Shown here: positions 1 to 8,761 of the stretch, one piece after another
Numbering within the stretch: position 1 is the first letter of the stretch
Layout: each line of letters begins with the position of its first letter
Assembly (NCBI GenBank): GCA_003644105.1
Contig: QNBK01000004.1
Location: forward strand, 1-37,573
Reading direction: 5' to 3'
DNA from: Spirochaetota bacterium
Lineage (GTDB): Bacteria; Spirochaetota; Spirochaetia; DSM-2461
Length of the DNA stretch: 37,573 nt
Notes under the pieces: model-generated
What the model was told of the DNA's origin: nothing
Databases searched by the model: none
Seen by the model: the letters and a program-made list of their open reading frames with translations, nothing else
Position numbers and translations under genes: made by a program

Positions 1-1
1 A

Positions 2-427
2 GCCCTGGGTGATTTCGTAGAATTATATCCGGATTCGGATTTCCGCTCTTCAGCTTTTTACTGGATAGGGGAATCCCTCATGGCCCTTGGACGCCTTGAG
101 GAAGCTGATGCCGTATTTTCCGAGCTGCTCAGTCAATATCCTTCCAGCATTAAAAGAGAAGCGGCCCGGTACCGCCGCAGTGAAATCTCACTACTTTATA
201 GAGAAAGAGAATTACTGGATCTATTGAAGTGGAGTCATGAGGAGTACCTCCGGGACAGTGAAGATTTCTATCGCCGGGAAGCGGAGTATAAAGGACAAAT
301 AGCGAGTTTCCGATCCTCTCAAAGTGATAACAACCATTCGAAGCGGTTGCTTATGGAGAAAGCACAGCTTCTTGATATAAAAAGCTTTTACATTAATGAA
401 CTGATGAGGCTGTACAATGATCAGTAA
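2..427 (+). CDS. TPR/outer-membrane assembly-type repeat protein (5' end truncated by window)
   Basis: Frame 2 is open from the window edge (ALGDFVELYPDSDFRSSAFYWIGESLMALGRLEEADAVFSELLSQYP), TPR-like helices; stop at 427. The listed ATG at 80 is internal. Confidence 0.7.
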   Translation, partial: ALGDFVELYPDSDFRSSAFYWIGESLMALGRLEEADAVFSELLSQYPSSIKREAARYRRSEISLLYRERELLDLLKWSHEEYLRDSEDFYRREAEYKGQIASFRSSQSDNNHSKRLLMEKAQLLDIKSFYINELMRLYNDQ

Positions 428-1436
428 AATATTTAAAACATCCTCTCTGATAATGTTTATGCTTGTTTTATTCTCTACTGCGGGAAATGTATTTTCCTAC
501 ACTATTGAAGTGGATGATGATAACAAAGGGGCTTTTTTTACCGTCTCTGCTGTTTCGGCTGATAACGATCAGCGTTATTCACTTTGGGACGATGACAGTA
601 ACAGCAGTAGCTGGATACTTGATATTAATGGAGTCTTTGTCGCCCCTATGGAAAATGGATGGATAAGAGATTATCATAAGTCCGGAGAAGTCTATAAGCT
701 TCAGTATTCCAATAGGTCCTATTCTTTTGAGAATGAGGCGGTTGTTTCATCCTCCGGCAGCTATCTTCTTTTTACCGCCATATTTACTAATAACAGCAGT
801 GAACAGCTGAAGTTTGCACCGAGGCTCCTTCTGGATACATCTCTTGGAGAAGAAACCGGTTTGCCTTTCGTATTGCCCGATGGCAGTTTTATCACTACAG
901 AACGGTACTATGAAGGTTCAAAAATTCCCGAATGGATCGGCAGCATCAGGAGCAGTGGTGTCCCTGCTCTATATATTTTTATGGAGAAAGGCATCGGAGA
1001 CCGTCCTCAGTCTGTTATTATGTCAAACTGGCTGAGGCTGAAACAAAGTACTGAGGACTTCATTGTTGAAGAGGGCCGCAGTTTTGATAATTTACCGTTT
1101 TCTGAGGCTGACAGTGCATTGATGCTGAAGTTCAGCGGGAAAAAATTGCAGCCCGGCGAGACGATGACGGTTAGAATAATTCTTGGTTTGAATCCGAATC
1201 AACCCGGGCCGGAAGCCTTCATCAGCCCCGTTTCCGACTCTGTAGACTTTGAGAAGGAACAGTTCAGACTCAGAGAGTATACTCTGAAAGAAAGGCTTAC
1301 AGAGGTAGATACCGCTCTTGATAAGATTAATAATCTGCTTGAGGACGAGAGTCTCATATCCGATGAAGCTGTTTTAGATATAGAATTGAGTACGGCAAAC
1401 CAGGAGAAGCTTCGAGCGGAGTATGAAAATCTATAA
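417..1436 (+). CDS. Exported protein of unknown function
   Basis: N-terminal signal peptide (MISKIFKTSSLIMFMLVLFSTAGNVFS), overlaps the preceding CDS stop, coiled-coil-like C-terminus. No family recognised. Confidence 0.75.
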   Translation: MISKIFKTSSLIMFMLVLFSTAGNVFSYTIEVDDDNKGAFFTVSAVSADNDQRYSLWDDDSNSSSWILDINGVFVAPMENGWIRDYHKSGEVYKLQYSNRSYSFENEAVVSSSGSYLLFTAIFTNNSSEQLKFAPRLLLDTSLGEETGLPFVLPDGSFITTERYYEGSKIPEWIGSIRSSGVPALYIFMEKGIGDRPQSVIMSNWLRLKQSTEDFIVEEGRSFDNLPFSEADSALMLKFSGKKLQPGETMTVRIILGLNPNQPGPEAFISPVSDSVDFEKEQFRLREYTLKERLTEVDTALDKINNLLEDESLISDEAVLDIELSTANQEKLRAEYENL

Positions 1437-2502
1437 TAGAGACCTTAAACGTGCACGGCGATGGCTTGCTGCCGGACGAAGTTTAAAAGTGATACATTTC
1501 CTCGAACCCAAGGTACCTTTGTTCCTCGAAGATGCTCAGTACTATGCATTACTCGGTCGGGCATGCATGGAATCAAAGTTATTAACAGATGCGGATACGT
1601 ACCTGAATCGAGGTTTACAGGCAGATCCGGAAAATCTTGATGTTTACCTCACTCTCGCAGTAAATCACTTGAAAAGGAAAGATCCGGCGGCGGCGGTTCG
1701 AACCTGGCTGGAGATTATTGATGATTTTTCAGACAGCAAAGATATCCGGTTTGCAAGACGTGGATTGAACGCGTTAAAAAAGATATCGGATCAGCAGCAG
1801 CAGGATCGATTCCTTGAAAAGTTCGACAGTCGGAAGTTTCTGCCTCATATCGGGTCGAAATGGCCCGGCCGGATGCTCCTTGTTCTGCTGATTGTGCTGA
1901 TTGGATTGACAGGTTTTTATTTCAAGGATGCTGTTTTCGAAAAATTTATCACAGTTGATTATCGCCCTGGAGCAGAACGGTTGATACCGGATACTGGCAG
2001 GTCTTTAACTGATACCGGTGGTGATGTTCTTTATCCTATGAATGATTCTGAACTGACAAAAACTCTGAAAAAAGCTCTTCGTTATTATCAGGCTTATGAT
2101 GACAACAAAGCCCGGTACGAATTGAATAAAATTAAATATTCAAATGCAGCTGAAGATATCAGGCAGAAAGCCATCGGTTTACTGGAGGCTCTTGGTGAAC
2201 CGACTATTGAGAATATTGAGACTGATTATTCGTATGCAGATGTCGTTTCTGCCCCCTGGCTTTACGAGAACTGCTGGGTTTTATGGAAGGGGATGACCGC
2301 TAATGTTGTTTTTACAGATGATATTATCAAGTTTGACTTTCTGGTTGGCTTTGAAGGGGGTAAGGTTCTGGAAGGAAAGGTTCCTGTAGAGCTGCCGTTT
2401 CTGGCCGTTATGGAACCTCTGCCTCTGGAGCTGCTGGCTCGGATTGAACCTCGCAATGGATCCTTTGTTCTGGTGGGAAAAACACTTCACTTTCTGCGAT
2501 AG
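1423..2502 (+). CDS. TPR-repeat protein with one transmembrane helix
   Basis: TPR-like repeats in the N-terminal half (ALLGRACMESKLLTDADTYLNRGLQADPENLDVYLTLAVNHLKRKD), TM helix MLLVLLIVLIGLTGFYF; overlaps the upstream gene. Confidence 0.75.
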   Translation: MKIYNRDLKRARRWLAAGRSLKVIHFLEPKVPLFLEDAQYYALLGRACMESKLLTDADTYLNRGLQADPENLDVYLTLAVNHLKRKDPAAAVRTWLEIIDDFSDSKDIRFARRGLNALKKISDQQQQDRFLEKFDSRKFLPHIGSKWPGRMLLVLLIVLIGLTGFYFKDAVFEKFITVDYRPGAERLIPDTGRSLTDTGGDVLYPMNDSELTKTLKKALRYYQAYDDNKARYELNKIKYSNAAEDIRQKAIGLLEALGEPTIENIETDYSYADVVSAPWLYENCWVLWKGMTANVVFTDDIIKFDFLVGFEGGKVLEGKVPVELPFLAVMEPLPLELLARIEPRNGSFVLVGKTLHFLR

Positions 2503-2557
2503 AGGTCAATTAAAATATCAGCACAATACAAATGTTAAGTGTATTCAGCGATTCCTC

Positions 2558-2587
2558 TTGCGATTTTTAGAGATTGACGGGTATCAT
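2558..2587 (+). promoter_or_regulatory. Putative sigma70-type promoter for recA
   Basis: TTGCGA (2558-2563), 18-nt spacer, TATCAT (2582-2587), about 60 nt upstream of the recA start. Confidence 0.4.
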
Positions 2588-2648
2588 GGGCCTATAAGCT
2601 CAAGCGATGGGAGATCCTGTATCGTTTAGTTATGCAGGAAGGCTGAAT

Positions 2649-3764
2649 ATGGCAAAAAACAAAGAAACCAGTAAAGAAACTGGTAATGTCCGGGGAAGCG
2701 AAGATAGAGAGAAGGCTGTGGAAGCGGCCAGACTGCAGATTGAAAAGCAGTTTGGAAAGGGCTCTCTGATGAAAATGGGTGAAAAGCCACTGGTTAAAAT
2801 CGATACGATTTCATCTGGATCGATGCTCCTTGATGAAGCTATGGGTGTCGGTGGATATCCCAAAGGGCGTATTGTTGAGATATACGGACCTGAGGCTTCG
2901 GGAAAAACAACTCTGGCTCTTCATGCGATTGCCGAAGCGCAAAAAAAGGGCGGCATTGCGGCGTTTATTGACGCGGAGCATGCGCTGGACCCAATTTATG
3001 CCGGAAATCTCGGTGTTGATATAAACAATTTATGGGTAAGTCAGCCGGATACCGGAGAACAGGCTCTTGAAATCGCCGAATCCCTTATCCGCTCCGGAGG
3101 AGTTGACGTTATTGTTGTTGACTCTGTGGCCGCATTAACTCCCCGGGCGGAGATTGAAGGTGATATGGGAGATTCTCATGTCGGGCTTCAGGCTCGATTG
3201 ATGAGTCAGGCCTTAAGAAAGCTCACCGGTACCATCAGCAAGTCCGGCTGCTGTCTGATTTTTATTAATCAGATTAGAATGAAAATTGGTGTGATGTTCG
3301 GAAATCCTGAAACCACCACCGGTGGAAATGCCCTGAAGTTTTATGCTTCTGTCAGGCTCGAAGTAAGGAAGATTGAAACGATTGCCAAGGGTCAGGAAGA
3401 TGCTATCGGTAACCGGGTAAGGGTGAAGGTGGTAAAAAACAAAGTAGCACCTCCTTTCCGGCGGGTGGAACTGGAAATAATTTTTGGTAAAGGTATCTCT
3501 CTCAGCGGTAGTCTGCTGGATGGTGCTCTGGCTCACGATCTGATTGCCAAAAGCGGAAGCTGGTATTCCATGGGTGAACAGCGGATCGGTCAGGGCAGGG
3601 AAAATGCCAAAGAGTATCTGGAGGATAATCCGGAGATTGCCGCGGGTATTGAAAAGACTCTTCGGACCTTGCTTTTCCCTGTATTAGAAGAAAAAGGAAA
3701 TGTTAAAGAAGATTCAGTTAAAGGCGGAGAGAAAACGGAAGGTGAAGCTTCCGATCTTTTTTGA
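2649..3764 (+). CDS. recA: Recombinase A
   Basis: [23 protein letters not shown] (Walker A), [37 protein letters not shown]. Start placed at ATG 2649 with SD AGGAAGG at 2636-2642 rather than the track start at 2607. Confidence 0.97.
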   Translation: MAKNKETSKETGNVRGSEDREKAVEAARLQIEKQFGKGSLMKMGEKPLVKIDTISSGSMLLDEAMGVGGYPKGRIVEIYGPEASGKTTLALHAIAEAQKKGGIAAFIDAEHALDPIYAGNLGVDINNLWVSQPDTGEQALEIAESLIRSGGVDVIVVDSVAALTPRAEIEGDMGDSHVGLQARLMSQALRKLTGTISKSGCCLIFINQIRMKIGVMFGNPETTTGGNALKFYASVRLEVRKIETIAKGQEDAIGNRVRVKVVKNKVAPPFRRVELEIIFGKGISLSGSLLDGALAHDLIAKSGSWYSMGEQRIGQGRENAKEYLEDNPEIAAGIEKTLRTLLFPVLEEKGNVKEDSVKGGEKTEGEASDLF

Positions 3765-3775
3765 GCAGCCGGGGA

Positions 3776-4285
3776 ATGAGTATTGTCTGGCTTGGACTTG
3801 GTACAAATATAGGAGACCGGCTATCCCATATTGAAAGTGCTATAGAGAGACTGATTCCGGTTCTGGAAAATATCTCCCGGGCCGGTCTTTATGAAACAGC
3901 ACCTAGAGACTTTCTGGATCAAGCTGATTTTCTGAACACTGTTGTCCGGGGAGAAACTGATTTATCTCCACTTGAATTGCTGTATGTTCTCCATGAGGTT
4001 GAATCTAAAGGCGGCAGAGACAGAGCAAAACTCCCGGGTACGCCGTTAAAAGGCCCTCGGACTATCGATATAGATATTTTATTGTACGACAATATCTGCA
4101 GTACGTTTACCGGGGATGACGGTGGTTCTCTTACCATCCCCCACATCAGCATGCACCAACGCCTTTTTGTTCTAAAGCCGCTTCTGGATCTGGATTCTGA
4201 GATGAAAGATCCCACTGATGGTGTTCTTTGGCGCTATAAGGCCTCGCAGATAGGGGATCAACGGGTTAAGCTGTATAAGAGATGA
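3776..4285 (+). CDS. folK: 2-amino-4-hydroxy-6-hydroxymethyldihydropteridine diphosphokinase
   Basis: MSIVWLGLGTNIGDRLSHIESAI...YETAPRDFLDQADFLNTVV...GPRTIDIDILLYDN (HPPK signature). ATG 3776 preferred over TTG 3761. Confidence 0.93.
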   Translation: MSIVWLGLGTNIGDRLSHIESAIERLIPVLENISRAGLYETAPRDFLDQADFLNTVVRGETDLSPLELLYVLHEVESKGGRDRAKLPGTPLKGPRTIDIDILLYDNICSTFTGDDGGSLTIPHISMHQRLFVLKPLLDLDSEMKDPTDGVLWRYKASQIGDQRVKLYKR

Positions 4286-5025
4286 GTGAAGTAAAAGAAC
4301 ACAATCCCAAGTATAAACTGGACCACTTTGAAGGCCCGCTGGATCTTCTTTTATTTCTCATTCGGAAGAATGAAGTGAGTATTTACGATATTCCCGTATC
4401 TGATATTACGGAACAGTATCTGGAATTTCTCAAATATTCTTCCGGTATCAATCTTGATGATGTTTCTGATTTTTATCTTATGGCCGCAACATTGCTTTAC
4501 ATCAAGTCACGAATGCTGCTCCCGGTGGAAGTGGATCTGGAAGACGAACTGGAAGATCCCAGACAGGAGTTGGTACAAAGGCTTATCGAGTATGAGAAAT
4601 ATCGAAAATTGACAGATCTTATGGCTGAACGGGAAGCAAGAGTCGAGTGGATCGTAGAACGGAAACAAACACAACCTGTACTGCCGTTTCCCGATGAAGG
4701 GGAATTGTGGGAGAAGGTTGGTACCTGGGACCTTCTTAAAAGTTTCAGTAAGGTGATGAAAGACCTTGGTGGCGAACGGGTTATCAGTCTGTGGGAAGAA
4801 GTTACTATTAATGAAAAAATCACCCTGATTAATGAATTTCTTGAAGACCAGGCTGAATTTAGTTTTGATGACATACTTGTTAATCCTGGTTCTCTGATGG
4901 AAGTTGTGAGTGCTTTCCTAGCGGTTCTGGAAATGGTGAAAATGGGAATTATCGATGTTTTTCAGAATCGTCTTTTCGGTGATATTAAAATTACAGCCTC
5001 AAGCCGTTCAGATCGGGACGACTGA
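4282..5025 (+). CDS. scpA: Segregation and condensation protein A
   Basis: YKLDHFEGPLDLLLFLIRKNEVSIYDIPVSDITEQYLEFL, typical ScpA N-terminus; ATGA overlap with folK; followed by scpB. Confidence 0.95.
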   Translation: MSEVKEHNPKYKLDHFEGPLDLLLFLIRKNEVSIYDIPVSDITEQYLEFLKYSSGINLDDVSDFYLMAATLLYIKSRMLLPVEVDLEDELEDPRQELVQRLIEYEKYRKLTDLMAEREARVEWIVERKQTQPVLPFPDEGELWEKVGTWDLLKSFSKVMKDLGGERVISLWEEVTINEKITLINEFLEDQAEFSFDDILVNPGSLMEVVSAFLAVLEMVKMGIIDVFQNRLFGDIKITASSRSDRDD

Positions 5026-5037
5026 GTGGAGAATAAT

Positions 5038-5583
5038 ATGGAGTTTATTGAAGAAGCGGCTCTGGTGGAAGCCGTACTGCTGTTGGAAGTTGAGCCTGTT
5101 GAAGAGTCTGTTATCTCCAAAGTTACAGGACTGAGTAAGGAGGTTGTCCTTCTTTCTCTTGAAGTTCTGGTAGACAGGTTTAATGGAGAAGAGCATGGAA
5201 TAGAGCCGGTACGCATAGCTGGAGGCTGGGCATTTGCTCCGAAAGAACGTTTATGGAACATCTTGAAGGAACGTTACGGAAAACAGAGAGAGGATCGGCT
5301 CTCCCGTGCGGCCCTGGAAACACTCTCCATTATTGCTTATTCTCAACCTTTAACCAGGACCGAGGTTGAGAATATCAGGGGCGTGAGTGCCGATGGAATG
5401 ATACGGACTTTAAAAGAAAAAAATCTGATTAAAGAAGTCGGCAGAAAGGAAACACCCGGGCGGCCGGTTCTCTATGGAACAACAAAAGAGTTTTTAAAGA
5501 TTTTTCGTCTGAAAAGTATTGCGGATCTTCCTAAACTTGATGAATTAGAAGAAGAGAGGTTTGCATTAGATGGACCGGAATGA
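5038..5583 (+). CDS. scpB: Segregation and condensation protein B
   Basis: RLSRAALETLSIIAYSQPLTRTEVENIRGVSADGMIRTLKEKNLIKEVGRKETPGRPVLYGTTKEFLKIF; SD GGAG upstream of ATG 5038 (track start is GTG 5026). Confidence 0.95.
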   Translation: MEFIEEAALVEAVLLLEVEPVEESVISKVTGLSKEVVLLSLEVLVDRFNGEEHGIEPVRIAGGWAFAPKERLWNILKERYGKQREDRLSRAALETLSIIAYSQPLTRTEVENIRGVSADGMIRTLKEKNLIKEVGRKETPGRPVLYGTTKEFLKIFRLKSIADLPKLDELEEERFALDGPE

Positions 5584-6361
5584 CTCTGTCAGACTCCAGC
5601 TCAAAATGGCTCGGGCGGGTATCGCATCGAGAAGACGCTGTGAAACCTACATTTCTGAGGGCCGGGTAAAGGTAAACGGAAAAGTTGTTATATCTCCGGG
5701 AACAAAAGTTAGCTCTGATGATGAGGTTACTTTTGATGGACATACAGTAAGGAATGAGAAGCGAAAAGTTTACCTGGCCCTTCATAAACCATCAGGATTT
5801 CTGTGCTCCGATGAAGACCCTGACGGCAGGCCTTTGGCAAAAAGTCTATTGGATGTAGTTGTTAAAGAACGCATCTTTCATGTGGGCCGTTTGGATTACA
5901 TGACCAGCGGATTGATTTTTTTTACAAATGACGGTGATTTTGCAAGAGCGTTAACCCATCCCTCCAGAAAGGTTGAAAAAGAGTACGTTGTAACAACGAA
6001 AAATGAGATTCCAGAAGAACTTATGGAACGATTCCTGAGAGGCATCACCGTTGAAGGCATCAGATATAAAGCTTCACAGGCAGTTCTTACCGGACCGAGA
6101 ACAGCAAATATCGTTCTTACTGAAGGAAAAAATCGTGAATTGCGCAGGGTTTTTCTTTCTGTTGCAGTGAGTATAAAGAAAGTTCACCGGGTTCGAATCG
6201 GACCGGTGAGTTTGAAAGGTATTGTATCGGGGCATTTCAGGAACCTGAAGGATTTTGAAATTAAAGCGCTGCTGGACGGCAGTCAGGACAGTAGAAACAG
6301 CCACAAATCAACTAAATACCGCAGACCTCAGAGCAGGGGGAATTATGGTCGTCGCAATTGA
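5570..6361 (+). CDS. rluB: RsuA/RluB-family pseudouridine synthase
   Basis: S4 domain (RLQLKMARAGIASRRRCETYISEGRVKVNGKVV) and catalytic motif GRLDYMTSGLIFFTNDGDFARALTHPSRKVEKEY. Confidence 0.88.
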   Translation: MDRNDSVRLQLKMARAGIASRRRCETYISEGRVKVNGKVVISPGTKVSSDDEVTFDGHTVRNEKRKVYLALHKPSGFLCSDEDPDGRPLAKSLLDVVVKERIFHVGRLDYMTSGLIFFTNDGDFARALTHPSRKVEKEYVVTTKNEIPEELMERFLRGITVEGIRYKASQAVLTGPRTANIVLTEGKNRELRRVFLSVAVSIKKVHRVRIGPVSLKGIVSGHFRNLKDFEIKALLDGSQDSRNSHKSTKYRRPQSRGNYGRRN

Positions 6362-6983
6362 CGGCCCTGCGGGAGTAGGGAAGAGCAGTGTTGCACAATG
6401 GATTTCTGAGAGATTTGGTTTTTTCAACCTGAATTCCGGTGCCTTCTACAGGGCCGCTGCAGTAAAAATTCTGGACAGCGGGGTTGATACTCTGAATGAG
6501 GATGCCGTTGTCGATGCTGTGAAATCTGCAGCTTTTGATATAATAGATAAACGCCTGTACCTTGACGGTACAGATGTGGAAGAACGGCTGAGAACTCCCG
6601 AAGTGGATAAAGCCTCATCTGTTTTTTCTTCAATTGTTGAAATCCGGCACATTATCAACGGTCATTTGAGGCGCATCGCATCTACTATCAACCTTGTTGC
6701 CGAAGGCCGTGATATGACTACAGTCGTATTTCCGGATGCTGCAGTGAAAATCTATCTTGATGCCAGTGTATCTGTCAGGGCGATGCGACGATTCAATCAG
6801 GGTTCAAGTTCTCAGACTCTGGGGGAAATTGAATTATCAATCAGAGAAAGAGACCATCGGGACAGGAATAAAAAAGAAGGTTCACTGCTAATTGCCGATG
6901 ATGCTGTAGTATTGGACACTTCCACCTTGACCTTAGCACAGGTTTATGAGAAAGTGACCGAGTTGATCAAAGCCTATCTATAA
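6345..6983 (+). CDS. cmk: Cytidylate kinase
   Basis: MVVAIDGPAGVGKSSVAQWISERFGFFNLNSGAFYRAAA...EGRDMTTVVFPDAAVKIYLDAS; SD AGCAGGGGG; start 6345 rather than 6255. Confidence 0.95.
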   Translation: MVVAIDGPAGVGKSSVAQWISERFGFFNLNSGAFYRAAAVKILDSGVDTLNEDAVVDAVKSAAFDIIDKRLYLDGTDVEERLRTPEVDKASSVFSSIVEIRHIINGHLRRIASTINLVAEGRDMTTVVFPDAAVKIYLDASVSVRAMRRFNQGSSSQTLGEIELSIRERDHRDRNKKEGSLLIADDAVVLDTSTLTLAQVYEKVTELIKAYL

Positions 6984-7006
6984 ATACAAAATTCCCAGGA
7001 GAAAAC

Positions 7007-8704
7007 ATGCCCGAATCGGATGCCTTCGCTCAGGAGAGCAATCAAGACCAACTTCAGGAGATGTACCTGAAGGCCCTCGACAAGATAGAGGAAGGTGGAC
7101 TTATCGAGGGAGAAGTCATACAAGTTGACAGTGAATTCGTCTATCTCGACGTCGGTTTAAAATCCGATGGTAAAGTCCCCGTTGAAGAATTCAAGGAAGT
7201 CCCGGCTGTCGGCGACAGAGTCGAGACCGTTCTCGTTAAACGCGAGGGCCGTCACGGTGAGGTAATAATCTCCAAGAAGAAAGCAGATATGAAGGTTTTC
7301 TGGAAAACACTCCGGGATGCGTTCGATGCTAAAGAACCGGTAAACGGAAAAGTTGCCAAGGCCATCAAAGGCGGATTTGAAGTCAGCCTCGGTTTTGACG
7401 TCCGTGCATTCTGCCCCATCAGCAAGATGGATGTTCAGAGAATCGAAACACCTGAAGATTATATCGGACTTGAATCTCCATTCCTGATCGATCGTCTTTA
7501 CAGTGAGAAGAAAGTTAATATCGTTCTCACCCGCAGACTCTACCTCGAACAGCTGACCGAAAAAAACCGGTCTGTATTTTTTGAAACAGTCAACATCGGC
7601 GACGAAGTTGAAGGTACTGTCAAGAGTTTCACATCTTTCGGCGCTTTTATCGATCTCGGCGGATTTGACGGCCTGCTCCATATCAATGATATGAGCTGGG
7701 GCCATGTAACCCGTCCCAAAGATTATGTGAAGAAAGGTGAGAAGATTCAGCTCAAAGTAATTCGCCTGGATCCTGAAGAGAAGAAGATTAATCTATCACT
7801 CAAACATTTTCTTGCAGATCCCTGGTCTACATTTGAAGAGAAGTACCACGTTGATCAGGTTATTAAAGGCAGCGTAACCAAACTCACTGATTTCGGTGCA
7901 TTTATTGAAATTGAAGAAGGTATTGAGGGACTGGCTCATATTTCCGAACTTTCCTGGGTAAAACGAGTTAAACACCCCAAAGAACTCTTTAATATCGGTG
8001 ATGAATGTGAAGCTATGATTCTTGGTTATGATATTCCTCAAGGTCGTATTTCTCTTGGACTTAAGCAGGTTCTCCCCAATCCATGGGAAGAGATTGAAGC
8101 CAAGTTCCCGGTTGGAACCAAAGGCAGCTGGACAGTTAAAAAAATAACCAATGCCGGCGCTTTCGTTGAACTTGAAGAGGGTATTGATGCTTTTCTTCAT
8201 GCAGACGATCTTTCCTGGACCAGGAAAGTCAGGAATGTCAGTTCCGTACTTACCGAAGGTGAACCTGTCGAAGCCATTATTACCAGTGTTAACCCCGAAG
8301 AACGGCGCATACGGCTTGGGGTGAAACAGCTTGAAGGCGACCCATGGACCACTTTCCACGATAAGCATCCCCGGGGATCTATCGTTGAAGGTGAAATCAC
8401 CGGTAAGACAGAATTCGGTCTTTTTGTGAAGGTTGAAGGTGATATTGAAGGCCTGATACATAAAAACAACCTCACTGAAACCCGGGAAGAAGATGCAGAA
8501 GAAAAATTGGCTGCCTACAATGTGGGAGATAAGATTAAAGCCTCAGTTACTGAGGTGAACACGGCCAAACAGAAGTTGTCACTTTCCGTACGGGAAATGA
8601 AGTACCGTGAAGAAAGGGCTGAAATTTCCAAGTATATGGACGGAGATGAAGAAACCGGTGATTCATACACCCTCGCCGATATGCTTAAAGGGAAAGAAGA
8701 CTAG
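7007..8704 (+). CDS. rpsA: 30S ribosomal protein S1
   Basis: Repeated S1 domains (GDEVEGTVKSFTSFGAFIDLGGFDGLLHINDMSWGHV; GSVTKLTDFGAFIEIEEGIEGLAHISELSW; etc.), SD AGGAGAAA, conserved cmk-rpsA neighbourhood. Confidence 0.97.
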   Translation: MPESDAFAQESNQDQLQEMYLKALDKIEEGGLIEGEVIQVDSEFVYLDVGLKSDGKVPVEEFKEVPAVGDRVETVLVKREGRHGEVIISKKKADMKVFWKTLRDAFDAKEPVNGKVAKAIKGGFEVSLGFDVRAFCPISKMDVQRIETPEDYIGLESPFLIDRLYSEKKVNIVLTRRLYLEQLTEKNRSVFFETVNIGDEVEGTVKSFTSFGAFIDLGGFDGLLHINDMSWGHVTRPKDYVKKGEKIQLKVIRLDPEEKKINLSLKHFLADPWSTFEEKYHVDQVIKGSVTKLTDFGAFIEIEEGIEGLAHISELSWVKRVKHPKELFNIGDECEAMILGYDIPQGRISLGLKQVLPNPWEEIEAKFPVGTKGSWTVKKITNAGAFVELEEGIDAFLHADDLSWTRKVRNVSSVLTEGEPVEAIITSVNPEERRIRLGVKQLEGDPWTTFHDKHPRGSIVEGEITGKTEFGLFVKVEGDIEGLIHKNNLTETREEDAEEKLAAYNVGDKIKASVTEVNTAKQKLSLSVREMKYREERAEISKYMDGDEETGDSYTLADMLKGKED

Positions 8705-8713
8705 TGTTGGATA

Positions 8714-8733
8714 ACACCGGGACACCCCGGTGT
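8714..8733 (+). other. Perfect 8-bp hairpin just after rpsA
   Basis: ACACCGGG-ACAC-CCCGGTGT; no clear T-tract follows, so not a textbook intrinsic terminator. Confidence 0.55.
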
Positions 8734-8761
8734 ATGAAACACTCTGTAAATCGGCATTGGC

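Noticed and set aside
1690-1710. GGTTCGAACC T-loop-like sequence
   Set aside because: Within the TPR CDS (AAVRTWLE) with no surrounding cloverleaf.
6187-6206. tRNA T-arm-like sequence CCGGGTTCGAATCGGACCGG
   Set aside because: Inside the pseudouridine synthase CDS; no acceptor, D or anticodon arms around it.
7157-8461. Long - strand ORFs of 182 and 221 aa
   Set aside because: Antisense to rpsA; Phe-rich product is the expected shadow of GAA/GAG-rich, C-ending codon usage in a highly expressed gene.
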